Positions 56,187-64,000 of a stretch of DNA of 64,000 nt are shown here, one piece after another. The DNA comes from Alphaproteobacteria bacterium (GTDB lineage: Bacteria > Myxococcota_A > UBA796 > CAJQPC01), in assembly GCA_020632795.1 (NCBI GenBank), contig JACKEV010000006.1:1-64000 (forward strand), written 5' to 3'. Under the pieces are notes generated by a model. That model worked only from the letters and a program-made list of their open reading frames with translations. It searched no databases and was not told where the DNA came from. The position numbers were made by a program, and so were the translations under genes. The number at the start of each line of letters is the position of its first letter. Position 1 is the first letter of the stretch.

Positions 56187-56660
56187 GTGGACAGACCGCG
56201 CAGATGGGTCGATCGGATCACCTCGGACGCCGCGCGCCCCATCGTGGCCGTGCTGTGCGTGGTCTGGATCGGCTTCATGGCGGCGCAGTACACCCGCCTG
56301 GCTGAGGAGCGCAAAGGCTGGATCAACGCCTGCCTCGCTGAGCCGTCGGCTTGTGCCGGTCGCCGTGTGTTCCTGAGCGTGGTGGAGGTCGTCGCGCTCA
56401 ACGACGACGGCTACACGGTCCGAAAAGTGGTACATGATATACCCATTAAAGGGGATCCGAGTCGGGTGGAGTTGGGGATGACCCTCTCGGTGGTCGCCCG
56501 CTTCGACCCCGAGGTCGGGGCTCTGGTGGAGGTGGAGCCGATGGAGCACCCCAGGCGGGCCCTCAAGCGCGGCCTGGCCGTGGCGGGGCTCGTGCTGGCG
56601 GCGGGCTTCGGCGTCAACGGACTGCGCGCGACCCGGCGGGGGCTCGCGCTCCGTGGCTGA
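56187..56660 (+). CDS. Small membrane protein with two helices
   Basis: 157 residues from the GTG at 56187 (GAGGAG upstream). A first helix is PIVAVLCVVWIGFMAAQY; a second is GLAVAGLVLAAGFGVNGL, followed by RATRRG. In between is a 90-residue loop, probably periplasmic (FLSVVEVVALNDDGYTV; PSRVELGMTLSVVARFD), with strand character like an OB or similar fold and one cysteine pair (NACLAEPSAC). No family is recognised. It overlaps the next gene by 8 bases. Confidence 0.65.
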   Translation: MDRPRRWVDRITSDAARPIVAVLCVVWIGFMAAQYTRLAEERKGWINACLAEPSACAGRRVFLSVVEVVALNDDGYTVRKVVHDIPIKGDPSRVELGMTLSVVARFDPEVGALVEVEPMEHPRRALKRGLAVAGLVLAAGFGVNGLRATRRGLALRG

Positions 56661-57168
56661 TCTGGTGACCCACATCGCCACCGCGCTGATCGTGAAGGCG
56701 GTCACCCGCGCGCCCCACACGGGGGTGCTCGTGCTGGGGGTCGTGCTCCCCGATCTGGCGGCGCGAGGGCCCACGGTGGTGTTCTCACGGCTGTCCCTCT
56801 GGGGGGCCTCGCTGCCGGACTGGATGGTGCATGGCTTCGGCGTGCTGCACATGCCGCTGGGGTTCCTGGCGCTGACGCTGCTGGTGTCGCTGGCCTTCGT
56901 GCCGGAGGACCGGGGGCGGGCCTGGGGGCAGCTCCTGGCCGGCTGCGCGCTGCACCTGGGGGTGGACCTGCTGCAGTTCCACGTCGGGGTGGGCTACCCG
57001 CTCCTGTACCCCTTCTCCACCTGGCACTACGAGCTGGGGTGGATGGGGACCGAGGACAGCGTGACCGTCGCGCCCTGGCTGTTCGCGGCCAGCGCGGCGG
57101 CGTGGTGGTGGCGGCGGCCTCAAAAGGGGACCGCTGCGGTGGCCTCGGGCTCGGCCGAGGGGTCGTAG
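56653..57168 (+). CDS. Membrane protein related to metal-dependent hydrolase (DUF457/YdjM-like) family
   Basis: 171 residues starting with GTG inside the previous gene's end. Several helices are visible (GVLVLGVVLPDLAAR; MPLGFLALTLLVSLAFV). His/Asp residues recur in the order expected of this family: VTHIATALIVK, LPDLAA, GVLHMPLGF, ALHLGVDLLQFH. The family includes YdjM/YbcI-type inner-membrane putative hydrolases; their substrate is unknown. Its 3' end overlaps the convergent ssb gene by 49 bases. Confidence 0.6.
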   Translation: MADLVTHIATALIVKAVTRAPHTGVLVLGVVLPDLAARGPTVVFSRLSLWGASLPDWMVHGFGVLHMPLGFLALTLLVSLAFVPEDRGRAWGQLLAGCALHLGVDLLQFHVGVGYPLLYPFSTWHYELGWMGTEDSVTVAPWLFAASAAAWWWRRPQKGTAAVASGSAEGS

Positions 57169-57518
57169 GTGGCCAGGGACGGCTTGCTGCGGTGGTCCGG
57201 GAAGAAGGTGAGGGAGCGCGCGACGATGTTGGCCGTGCGGCGCGGGTTGCCGTCATCGTCCTCCCAGCGCTCGTAGCGCAGGTCGCCGACAACGGCGACG
57301 GCGTCGCCCTTCTTGACGTACTGGGCCGCGAGTCGGGCGGCGTGGTCGAAGGCCACGATGGTGTGCCAGTCGGTGGTCTTGGACCAGCCCTCGCCGTCGC
57401 GCACGCGGCGGTCGGTGGCCAGGGGGAAGCGGGCGACCTCCACGCCGCCGGGGCGCTGCTTGACCTGGGGGGGCTGGCCGACGCGGCCGACGAGGAAGAT
57501 CTGGTTGATGGTCTTCAT
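57120..57518 (-). CDS. ssb: Single-stranded DNA-binding protein
   Basis: 132 residues from the ATG at 57518 (AGGAG upstream). It is a single OB-fold: INQIFLVGRVGQPPQVKQ, FPLATDRRV, TDWHTIVAFDHAARLA and VGDLRYERWEDDDG. It coats ssDNA in replication and repair. It is shorter than E. coli SSB and lacks the acidic DDDIPF tail, ending TAAVPF, though a terminal Pro-Phe remains. It may be a second, special-purpose SSB. It overlaps the membrane-protein gene and is divergent from the kinase gene. Confidence 0.9.
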   Translation of the reverse strand: MKTINQIFLVGRVGQPPQVKQRPGGVEVARFPLATDRRVRDGEGWSKTTDWHTIVAFDHAARLAAQYVKKGDAVAVVGDLRYERWEDDDGNPRRTANIVARSLTFFPDHRSKPSLATYDPSAEPEATAAVPF

Positions 57519-57605
57519 GGGGACTCCTGGTTCGGGGTGCGCGGGACCAGGAAGCAAGGGCCGTGCCATGCTGGAGGTGCGCCAGGATTCGTCCTCCGCA
57601 CGATC

Positions 57606-57652
57606 GGGGTGTCAGATCTCGACACCCCCTTGTCTGGTTTTTGACACCCCCC
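57606..57652. promoter_or_regulatory. Cluster of GACACCCC motifs in a divergent intergenic region
   Basis: GGGGTGTC (57606-57613) is the exact complement of GACACCCC (57621-57628), forming a hairpin with a 7-base loop. A third direct copy occurs at 57643, overlapping a TTGACA hexamer (57641-57646). The cluster sits 89 bases before ssb and about 100 before the deoxynucleoside kinase start. A binding site for a shared regulator is plausible. Confidence 0.4.
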
Positions 57653-57753
57653 ATGCCCGCTTACACGGGGCTCTCCGTTCCGGAGTCGTGACGAGCCGTT
57701 GACAGGGAGGCCTGAACCCGTCACCTTGGCCTGCCCCACAGCAGAGGCCTGGG

Positions 57754-58449
57754 TTGTCACGCTTCCTCGTCATCGAAGGGCTGATCGGCGTCGGGAAGAC
57801 CACCCTCTGCCGCCTCCTGGGCGAGCGGTGGGGGGCCCGGCTCATCCTGGAGCCCTGGGCCGACAACCCCTTCCTGGCGAAGTTCTACGAAGACCCCGAT
57901 CGCTTCGCGTTCCCCGCCCAGATGTTCTACCTGGCGACCCGCTACTCCCAGCAGCAGGGCATCCGCCAGGGGGACCTGTTTACCGATCTGGTCGTTTCGG
58001 ACTACATCTTCGACAAGGATCGGCTGTTCGCCCTCCACACCCTGGAGGGTGAGGAGATGGAGCTGTACGACCGCTTCGCGGGGCTGCTCGCGCACAACGT
58101 GCCCCGGCCCGACCTCGTGCTCTTCCTGGACGCCCCGACCGAGGTGATCATGAAGCGCATCGCGAACCGCGGCATCCAGGCCGAGCGCCGGATCCAGCCG
58201 ACCTACCTGAACACGCTGCGGCGCCGTTATCTTGAGCTGTGGGCGGCCTATGACAAGGCGCCCGTGAAAATCCTCGACACCTCGGAGATCGACTACGTCA
58301 ACGACGAAAGCGACCGCGAGGCCATCCTCGGGATGATCCGAGGCTGGCTGGACGGCGCGAACGGCTCCGGGTCCCCTGCATCGGCGAAGCCCGAGTGGGA
58401 GGACCAGCCCGGCCTGTTCTCATCGATGGCCCTCGGCACGGAGCCCTGA
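57754..58449 (+). CDS. Deoxynucleoside kinase
   Basis: 231 residues. It begins with TTG, since FLVIEGLIGVGKTTLC must be at the N-terminus; AGAGG is upstream. Walker A GLIGVGKTT is at residues 9-17. EPWADNPFLAKFYED supplies the base-binding Glu region, and DYIFDKDRLFA matches the dNK catalytic loop. It salvages deoxynucleosides by 5'-phosphorylation. It leads a tight gene run with panB and panC, a neighbourhood also seen in other bacteria. The last 30 residues are Gly/Ser/Pro-rich and family-atypical. Confidence 0.9.
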   Translation: MSRFLVIEGLIGVGKTTLCRLLGERWGARLILEPWADNPFLAKFYEDPDRFAFPAQMFYLATRYSQQQGIRQGDLFTDLVVSDYIFDKDRLFALHTLEGEEMELYDRFAGLLAHNVPRPDLVLFLDAPTEVIMKRIANRGIQAERRIQPTYLNTLRRRYLELWAAYDKAPVKILDTSEIDYVNDESDREAILGMIRGWLDGANGSGSPASAKPEWEDQPGLFSSMALGTEP

Positions 58450-58463
58450 ACCAAGGAAGCAAC

Positions 58464-59300
58464 ATGGCTCGCAGGACCGCGTTGGACCTTCTTCGAATGA
58501 AGGCCGACAACAGGAAGATCGCCATGGTGACCGCCTACGACTACACCATGGCCCGGCTCGTCGACGCCGCGGGCGTGGACATGGTGCTGGTCGGGGACTC
58601 GGTGGGCATGGTCGTCCAAGGCCTCCCCGACACCCTCTCGGTCACCCTCGATGACATGGCCTACCACAGCCGCTGCGTGGCGCGGGGCCTCCAGCAGGCC
58701 CACCTCACCGTGGACATGCCGTTCATGTCCTACCAGGTCTCCCCGGAGCAGGCGCTGGAGTCCGCCGGGCGGCTGGTCAAGGAGGGGCACGCCCAGTCCG
58801 TCAAGCTGGAGGGCGGGGTCCGCTCGGCTCCGGCCGTCGAGATGATCGTGGAGGCGGGCATCCCCGTCGTGGGTCACATCGGCCTCACCCCGCAGTCCGT
58901 GCACGCGCTGGGTGGCTGGCGGGTCCAGGGCCGGGGCCAGGAGGCGGCGGAGCGGCTCATGCGCGACGCCCTGGCCATCCAGGAGGCCGGGGCCTTCTGC
59001 GTGGTCCTGGAGATGGTCCCCGCAGAGCTGGCCGCCGAGGTGTCCGCCGCGCTGGGCATCCCCACCATCGGCATCGGCGCCGGGCCCCACTGCGACGGCC
59101 AGGTGCTGGTCTGCAACGACCTGCTGGGCTTCGACAGCGGCTTCAAGCCGCGCTTCGTCAAGCGCTTCGCCGAGCTGGAGGCGCCCGTCGTCGACGCCGT
59201 CCGGGCCTACGCCGAGGACGTTCGCGAGGGCAGCTTCCCGGCCGAGGAGCACAGCTTCCACCGCCGCCGCGGACCCCGCAAGGTCGCCAAGCTGTACTGA
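58464..59300 (+). CDS. panB: 3-methyl-2-oxobutanoate hydroxymethyltransferase
   Basis: 278 residues from the ATG at 58464 behind AAGGAAG. Family signatures run through the protein: MVTAYDYTMARLVDAAG, VGDSVGMVVQG, VKLEGG, VVGHIGLTPQSVHALGG and IGIGAGPHCDGQVLV. It uses methylenetetrahydrofolate to make ketopantoate from ketoisovalerate, the first committed step of pantothenate synthesis. It is coupled to panC by a TGATG overlap. The open frame upstream is the deoxynucleoside kinase end region, not part of the gene. Confidence 0.96.
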   Translation: MARRTALDLLRMKADNRKIAMVTAYDYTMARLVDAAGVDMVLVGDSVGMVVQGLPDTLSVTLDDMAYHSRCVARGLQQAHLTVDMPFMSYQVSPEQALESAGRLVKEGHAQSVKLEGGVRSAPAVEMIVEAGIPVVGHIGLTPQSVHALGGWRVQGRGQEAAERLMRDALAIQEAGAFCVVLEMVPAELAAEVSAALGIPTIGIGAGPHCDGQVLVCNDLLGFDSGFKPRFVKRFAELEAPVVDAVRAYAEDVREGSFPAEEHSFHRRRGPRKVAKLY

Positions 59301-60130
59301 TGCAGACGCTCACCCGGACCGCCGCGATCGCGGAGCAGGCCCTCGCCTGGCGCGCGCAGGGGCTCCGGGTGGGCTTCGTGCCCACGATGGGCTTCCTCCA
59401 TCGGGGGCACACCTCGCTGATGGAGCTGGCCCGGCCCCGCTGCGACAAGCTGGTGGTCTCCATCTTCGTCAACCCCCTCCAGTTCGGGGTGAACGAGGAC
59501 CTCGACCGCTACCCCCGCGACCCGGAGGGCGACGCGGCGAAGTGCCGCGCGGCCGGGGTCGACGTGCTCTTCGTGCCCGACGACTTCTACCCGCCCGACC
59601 ACAGCACCCGGGTTCGGGTGGAGGGCCTCTCCGAGGGGCTGTGCGGGACCAGCCGGCCGGTGTTCTTCGAGGGCATCACCACCGTGGTCGCGCGCCTCTT
59701 CGGGGTCGTGCAGCCCACGGTGACGGTGTTCGGCGAGAAGGACTACCAGCAGCTCGCCATCATCCGGCGCATGGTGCGGGACCTCGCCCTACCCATTGAG
59801 GTGCTGGGCGGGCCGCTCATCCGGGACGACGACGGGCTGGCGCTGTCCTCGCGCAACGCCTACCTGAGCCCTGCGCAGCGCGCCCGGGCGCTGAGCCTGC
59901 ACCGGGCCCTGTTCGCGATGGCCGCCGCTGAGGAGCGCGACGCCGCCGCGCTCATCGCGCTGGGGCGCTCCATCCTGGACGTCGATACGTTCGACTACCT
60001 GGAGATCCGCGACGCGGTGACCCTCGCGCCCCTGGAGACGGTGGACCGCCCGGCCCGCGCCCTGGTGGGGTGCTGGATCGGCGGCACCCGGCTCATCGAC
60101 AACGTGGCCATCGAGCGGCCGTGGACCTGA
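59300..60130 (+). CDS. panC: Pantothenate synthetase
   Basis: 276 residues, usual length, beginning in the panB stop. The HxGH motif is in VGFVPTMGFLHRGHTSLM, with SIFVNPLQFG, FGEKDYQQL and RDDDGLALSSRNAYLS following, the last near the KMSKS-equivalent loop. It joins pantoate and beta-alanine with ATP to form pantothenate. The window contains the two pan genes but no panD or panE. Confidence 0.96.
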   Translation: MQTLTRTAAIAEQALAWRAQGLRVGFVPTMGFLHRGHTSLMELARPRCDKLVVSIFVNPLQFGVNEDLDRYPRDPEGDAAKCRAAGVDVLFVPDDFYPPDHSTRVRVEGLSEGLCGTSRPVFFEGITTVVARLFGVVQPTVTVFGEKDYQQLAIIRRMVRDLALPIEVLGGPLIRDDDGLALSSRNAYLSPAQRARALSLHRALFAMAAAEERDAAALIALGRSILDVDTFDYLEIRDAVTLAPLETVDRPARALVGCWIGGTRLIDNVAIERPWT

Positions 60131-60474
60131 GCACCGGGGTCCTGCTGGGGGTCGCCGCCCTCATGGCGTTCAATCGGGTCATCTTCCTGGGGGAGCGCTG
60201 GCATCGACGCCGGGCGCGGTTCTGGGTCGTTCAGCTCCTGAACCTCGGGGCGGCCTGCTACATGGTGGTCTGGGGCATCCCCGACTTCGTCGGGCAGCTG
60301 AAGGTCATCAACCTGCTGCTGGCCGGCCTGCTGGTGTTGCACATCGTGCTGAACAACCGCAAGCTGGTCCAGGCCGTCCGGGAGGCCCCGGCGGTGGAGG
60401 ACGCCGAGCGGGAGGCCCGGCGGGCCCAGGTGCTGTCCCGCCTCAAGGCGGAGGACGACGCCGATCAGGGGTGA
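60121..60474 (+). CDS. Small membrane protein downstream of panC
   Basis: 117 residues from the GTG at 60121, overlapping panC by 10 bases. Two to three helices are visible: STGVLLGVAALMAFNRVIFL, FWVVQLLNLGAACYMVVWG, and VINLLLAGLLVLHIVLNN, followed by a charged helix tail. No family is recognised. Translational coupling to panC suggests co-expression, though not necessarily a shared role. The 3' end overlaps the convergent LeuA-like gene by 10 bases. Confidence 0.65.
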   Translation: MDLSTGVLLGVAALMAFNRVIFLGERWHRRRARFWVVQLLNLGAACYMVVWGIPDFVGQLKVINLLLAGLLVLHIVLNNRKLVQAVREAPAVEDAEREARRAQVLSRLKAEDDADQG

Positions 60475-61700
60475 GCCTGGACGACCTCCATGATCTCGTC
60501 CTCTTCGAGCAGGCGGTTGCCGGACTTGGCGCGCTCGAAGATGGCCTGGACCAGCTCATCCCGGGGCTCGATGTCGCGGGTGACCAGCCAGGCGACCACG
60601 TTGGACATGCCGCTGTAGTGGCCGACCTCGATCTCCTGGCGGCGGCCGAACCAGCCGGCGGGCACGCCCGAGTAGATGCGGTCGGCCAGCCAGTCGTCGC
60701 CGCGCTTCTGGGCCTTGATGACCGCCGCCGCGTGGACGCCGGTGCCGGTGCGGAAGGCGTCGCGGCCGAACACCGGGTAGCTGACCGGGATGGGCACCTC
60801 GCAGGCGTCCGAAGCCAGGTTGACCAGCTTCACGAGGTCGCGCAGCTCGCCGCTCTCCTGATCGAGCAGCTTGAGGTTCACCATCAGCAGGTCGAGCTGG
60901 GTGTTGCCGACCCGCTCGCCCATGCCCAGCACCGTGCCGTGGACCCGGTCCGCCCCGGCCTCGATGGAGATCAGGGCGTTGGGGAGGGCGTGGCCCCGGT
61001 CGTTGTGGCCGTGCCAGTCGATGCGGGTGTCGGTGCCCTCGGCGCGGATGAGGTTGCGGGCGAAGTGGATGAGGTTGAACACACCGTCCGGGGTGGCGTG
61101 ACCTACTGTGTCACAGAGGCAGAGGCCGTCGGCGCCCTCGTGGATGGCCGCGCGGAACAGGCGGGCCAGCAGCCGCGGGTGGGAGCGGATGGTGTCCTCG
61201 GTGACGAAGGTGCAGGGGATGCCGGCCTGCTTGGCCATGCGGACGCTGGTGCGGGTGCGCTCCTCCAGGAGCCCCGCGTCCCAGCTCTCGGCGTAGAGCC
61301 GCATCGGGGAGGTGCCCAGGAAGGCCATGACCTCGATGGGGATGCCGACCTTCTGGGAGATCTCGATGACCGGCCGGATGTCGTTGGGGTGGGTGCGGGC
61401 CGCGCAGGCGGCCTCGATGTTGAGGCCCTCGTCGCGGATCATCTCGGCGAGCACGGTGCAGTCCTCGACCGCCCGCTGCCCGGCCCCGGGCAGGCCGATG
61501 TCGACGTGGTGGACCCCCAGGCGGTCCATCAGCCGGATCATCTCCATCTTGGCCTCGATCGGCGGATCGGTGACCGACGGGCACTGGATGCCGTCTCGGA
61601 GCGTCTCGTCGAAGTACTCGATCCGTCGCATGGGCGGCGACACCCGGTCGCCCTGGGTGTTCCAGTCGTAGACCAGCTCGCGCTCGCTCAGCTCGGACAT
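60465..61700 (-). CDS. LeuA-like alpha-isopropylmalate/homocitrate synthase family protein
   Basis: 411 residues, shorter than a standard LeuA (about 510) because it lacks the C-terminal leucine-binding domain. The DRE-TIM barrel has DETLRDGIQCPSV, DIGLPGAG, and the metal site WHGHNDRGHALPNALISIEAG with GTVLGMGERVGNTQLD. It condenses acetyl-CoA with an alpha-keto acid. Isopropylmalate, citramalate or homocitrate synthase are all possible; a LeuB gene 1.3 kb upstream favours the leucine-type chain. Absence of the regulatory domain implies no leucine feedback. ATG lies behind GAGGAG. Confidence 0.85.
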   Translation of the reverse strand: MSELSERELVYDWNTQGDRVSPPMRRIEYFDETLRDGIQCPSVTDPPIEAKMEMIRLMDRLGVHHVDIGLPGAGQRAVEDCTVLAEMIRDEGLNIEAACAARTHPNDIRPVIEISQKVGIPIEVMAFLGTSPMRLYAESWDAGLLEERTRTSVRMAKQAGIPCTFVTEDTIRSHPRLLARLFRAAIHEGADGLCLCDTVGHATPDGVFNLIHFARNLIRAEGTDTRIDWHGHNDRGHALPNALISIEAGADRVHGTVLGMGERVGNTQLDLLMVNLKLLDQESGELRDLVKLVNLASDACEVPIPVSYPVFGRDAFRTGTGVHAAAVIKAQKRGDDWLADRIYSGVPAGWFGRRQEIEVGHYSGMSNVVAWLVTRDIEPRDELVQAIFERAKSGNRLLEEDEIMEVVQAHP

Positions 61701-61776
61701 GGAGGTGCTCCTCTGCGGCGGGCCGCCCGACGCGCGGGCGACCCCATGTACTCAAGATATATCCGGTCGGCGGACC

Positions 61777-62988
61777 TCAGAGGGCCTCGACCACCACGGC
61801 GATGCCCTGGCCACCGCCGATGCAGGCGCTGCCGACGCCGTAGCGCGCGCCACGGCGCTTCAGCTCGTAGAGCAGGTGCATGGTGATGCGGGTGCCCGAG
61901 GCTGCCAGGGGGTGCCCGATGGCCACACCGCCGGAGTTCACGTTGGTGATCTCGCGGTTGAGGCCCAGCTCCCGCTCGCAGGCGATGTACTGGGTGGAGA
62001 AGGCCTCGTTGATCTCGACGAGGTCCATGTCCTCGAGCTTGAGGCCGGCGTGGGCCAGGGCGTTGCGGATCGCGTACACCGGGCCGATGCCCATGTACTT
62101 CGGCTCGACGCCAGCGACGCCGTAGCCGACCAGCCGCCCGATGGGGGAGAGGCCGCGGGCCTCGGCGACGTCCGCGGTGGTCATGACCATCGCGCCCGCG
62201 CCGTCGTTGATGCCCGAGGCGTTGGCGGCGGTGACGGTGCCGTCCTTCTTGAACACGGGGCGCAGCGCGGTCATCGCCTCGCGGCCGAACCGGTCGCGGA
62301 ACTTGGGCGGACGCAGGGGAGAGAGCTGGGGGTGCTCGTCGACCTCGACCACCGTGTCGCCGCGCCGGCCCGGGATGACGACCGGGGTGATCTCGTTGGC
62401 GTAGTAGCCGTTCTCGTGGGCGGTCTTCCAGGCGCTCTGGCTGCGGAAGCCGTACTCGTCGGCGTCCTCGCGGGAGATGCCGTACTTCTCGCCGAGGTTC
62501 TCGGCGGTGATGGCCATCTCGCAGCCGGCGATCGGGTCGTAGAGGCACTCCTTGAGGGCGTCGGTGAACTCGGCGTGGCCCAGCTTGAAGCCGAACCGGC
62601 TGCCGCGCACGACGTGGGGGGCCTGGGTCATGTTCTCGGTGCCGCCGGCCAGCACGATGGAGGCCTCGCCCAGCTTGAGCCGATGGGCGGCCTGGACCAG
62701 GGACTCGAAGCCCGAGCCGCACAGCCGGTTGACCGTCACCGCGGGGGTCTCGATGGGCACGTCGCACTTGAGGCCGATGTGGCGGGCGCCGTAGATGGCG
62801 TCGCCGCTGGTCTGCAGGACGTTGCCGAAGATCACGTGGTCGATGTCGGCGGGCGCGACGCCGGCCTGGGCGATGGCCGCCTTGCCGGCGATGACGCCGA
62901 GGTCGATGGCCGAGACCGGGGAGAGCGCGCCGAGGAAGGTGCCGAAGGGGGTCCGCTTGCCGGACAGGAAGACGACGTCCTTGGACAT
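61777..62988 (-). CDS. Thiolase (acetyl-CoA C-acetyltransferase family)
   Basis: 403 residues, typical of thiolase. Active-site motifs are all present: Cys90 in NRLCGSGFES, NEAFSTQYIA, GHPLAASGTR with the catalytic His, and ACIGGGQGIA with the second Cys. It condenses or cleaves beta-ketoacyl-CoA, making acetoacetyl-CoA or ending beta-oxidation. It lies between the LeuB and LeuA-like genes on the same strand (35-base and 76-base gaps), an unusual insertion into a leucine-type set. ATG lies behind GGAG. Confidence 0.95.
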   Translation of the reverse strand: MSKDVVFLSGKRTPFGTFLGALSPVSAIDLGVIAGKAAIAQAGVAPADIDHVIFGNVLQTSGDAIYGARHIGLKCDVPIETPAVTVNRLCGSGFESLVQAAHRLKLGEASIVLAGGTENMTQAPHVVRGSRFGFKLGHAEFTDALKECLYDPIAGCEMAITAENLGEKYGISREDADEYGFRSQSAWKTAHENGYYANEITPVVIPGRRGDTVVEVDEHPQLSPLRPPKFRDRFGREAMTALRPVFKKDGTVTAANASGINDGAGAMVMTTADVAEARGLSPIGRLVGYGVAGVEPKYMGIGPVYAIRNALAHAGLKLEDMDLVEINEAFSTQYIACERELGLNREITNVNSGGVAIGHPLAASGTRITMHLLYELKRRGARYGVGSACIGGGQGIAVVVEAL

Positions 62989-63023
62989 GGAGGCTCCGAT
63001 GCTGAGGTAGGAGGAGGGGATGC

Positions 63024-64000
63024 TCAGGCGTCGAGCGCGGCGATGACCGCGTCGCCCACCTGGGACGTAGAGAGGGTGCCGCCCAGCTCGCGGGTGACGC
63101 GGTCGGCCTGGAGGCAGTCGCGAACAGCGCGCTCGATGCGGTCCTCCAGGTCGGGATGGCCCAGGTGGCCCAGCATCATGCCCGCGCTCAGGATGGCGGC
63201 GAGGGGGTTGGCCTTTCCCTGGCCGGCGATGTCGGGGGCGGAGCCGTGGACCGGCTCGAACATGGCGGCCTGGCCGGGGTGGATGTTGCCGGAGGCGGCC
63301 AGCCCGATGCCCCCCTGGAGCTGGGCGCCCAGGTCGGTCACGATGTCGCCGAACAGGTTGTTGGTGACGATGACGTCGAAGCGGTCGGGGGCGCGCACCA
63401 TCTCCATCGTCAGCACGTCGACGTAGAGGTGGCTGGCCTCGATGGCGGGGTACTCGGCGGCGACCGCGCGGAAGACCCGCTGCCAGAGGTCGTGGCCGTG
63501 CCGCATGGCGTTGGACTTGTCCGACATGCACACCCGGCCCAGGCCCCGGGCGTCGGCGTACTCGAAGGCCGCCCGGATGATGCGCTCCACGCCCTTGCGG
63601 GTGTTCAGCTCGGCCTCGATGGCGACCTCGTCGGGGGTGCCGCGCTTGAACTGGCCGCCGATGCCCGTGTAGAGGCCCTCGGTGTTCTCGCGGAACACCA
63701 CGAAGCTCACCTCCTCGGGGGCGCGGTCCTTGAGGGGGCAGTAGCGCGCGTCCAGCAGCTTGACCGGCCGCAGGTTGATGTACAGGTCGAGCTGGAAGCG
63801 CATGCCCAGCAGGATGTCCTTGGCGTGCTGGCTGGTGGGCACCCGCGGATCGCCCAGCGCGCCGAGGAAGATGGCGTCGTAGCGCCGCAGCGCCTGCATC
63901 TCGTCGGCGGTGATCGAGGTGCCCGTCTCCAGGTAGCGGTCGGCCCCGTAGGGCAGGTGCTCGAAGACAAGGTCCAGGCCCCGCTCCCCGTCGAGGTGCT
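63024..64000 (-). CDS. leuB: 3-isopropylmalate dehydrogenase, N-terminus cut by window end
   Basis: The frame runs off the window end; about 325 C-terminal residues are visible (FEHLPYGADRYLETG...DAVIAALDA). LeuB/IDH-fold signatures are present: FLGALGDPRVP, FRENTEGLYTGIGGQF (substrate phosphorylation loop region), DVLTMEMVRAPDRFDVIVT and FEPVHGSAPDIAG. The ENTEG form with GIGGQF follows the actinobacterial-type LeuB rather than the ELTGG type. It oxidises and decarboxylates 3-isopropylmalate with NAD+. It lies upstream of the thiolase and LeuA-like genes on one strand. Confidence 0.88.
   Translation of the reverse strand, partial: HLDGERGLDLVFEHLPYGADRYLETGTSITADEMQALRRYDAIFLGALGDPRVPTSQHAKDILLGMRFQLDLYINLRPVKLLDARYCPLKDRAPEEVSFVVFRENTEGLYTGIGGQFKRGTPDEVAIEAELNTRKGVERIIRAAFEYADARGLGRVCMSDKSNAMRHGHDLWQRVFRAVAAEYPAIEASHLYVDVLTMEMVRAPDRFDVIVTNNLFGDIVTDLGAQLQGGIGLAASGNIHPGQAAMFEPVHGSAPDIAGQGKANPLAAILSAGMMLGHLGHPDLEDRIERAVRDCLQADRVTRELGGTLSTSQVGDAVIAALDA

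Noticed and set aside
52848..56852. Minus-strand open frame continuing 4 kb upstream of the P450
   Set aside because: It has no domain signal, runs antisense to well-supported genes (TIGR03790, ferredoxin), and is rich in Gly/Ala/Arg as expected from GC-skewed shadow frames. The P450 has its own ATG and ribosome-binding site at 52847.

Overview
This is a 64-kb chromosomal segment of very high GC content. It most resembles a Myxococcota (former Deltaproteobacteria) genome. That is an inference from gene content: calcium/metal-binding MopE-type repeat proteins (CDD...DG.D.DC units), FG-GAP propeller lipoproteins, a protein ending in a MYXO-CTERM-like tail, PEGA-domain Ser/Thr kinases, a TIGR03790-type surface protein, and many small lipoproteins. 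There is no phage, IS element, CRISPR array, rRNA or tRNA that I could see. Genes are tightly packed, with frequent ATGA, TGATG or GTGA overlaps, convergent genes separated by 1-5 bases, and no gene-free stretch above 300 bases.

Layout. 0-3 kb: a large MopE/FG-GAP lipoprotein. 3-9 kb: NfuA-like Fe-S carrier, type-II asparaginase, acyl-CoA dehydrogenase, NAD-dependent epimerase-like enzyme, an orphan adenine-specific DNA methyltransferase, and a lipoprotein that looks like a dead M28 peptidase. 9-11 kb: two related lipoproteins ending in single-haem cytochrome c domains. 11-16.3 kb: FmdB zinc ribbon, argS, a radical SAM/SPASM protein and three small lipoproteins. 16.4-20.1 kb: a transmembrane PEGA Ser/Thr kinase followed by overlapping envelope-protein genes. 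20-27 kb: lipoproteins, a low-molecular-weight phosphatase, cyclophilin, a WD40-type protein, a VWA lipoprotein and an SGNH hydrolase. 27-31 kb: SET-domain protein, then a fructose-bisphosphatase / hydrolase / cupin / GNAT run. 32.4-37.5 kb: a two-gene ATP-dependent reductase of the 2-hydroxyacyl-CoA dehydratase/activase superfamily. 37.5-42.5 kb: BtpA-like protein, FG-GAP lipoprotein, PEGA/Gly-Ser-repeat protein and CsgG-like lipoprotein. 42.6-51.5 kb: nucleotidyltransferase, XRE regulator, propeller protein, and a convergent pair of giant regulators (winged-helix/STAND/TPR and Ser/Thr kinase/AAA/TPR). 51.5-57.5 kb: cytochrome P450, TIGR03790/MYXO-CTERM protein, rhodanese, ferredoxin, CysC-like kinase, two membrane proteins and SSB. 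57.7-60.5 kb: deoxynucleoside kinase, panB, panC, small membrane protein. 60.5-64 kb (minus strand): LeuA-like synthase, thiolase and LeuB, the last cut by the window end.

How genes work together. Two themes stand out. One is a heavy investment in exported lipoproteins; four carry an almost identical post-cysteine leader (C-G-D-K-D), suggesting a shared sorting or surface-display rule. The other is signalling by multi-domain Ser/Thr kinases and STAND regulators. The most intriguing metabolic locus is the split activase/dehydratase-like pair at 32.5-37.5 kb: it has tandem ATPase modules and many conserved cysteines, consistent with ATP-driven low-potential electron transfer, but no substrate is evident from the neighbours.

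Limits: all assignments are by reading motifs. No alignment, profile search or structure prediction was run, and start codons were chosen from visible ribosome-binding sites.
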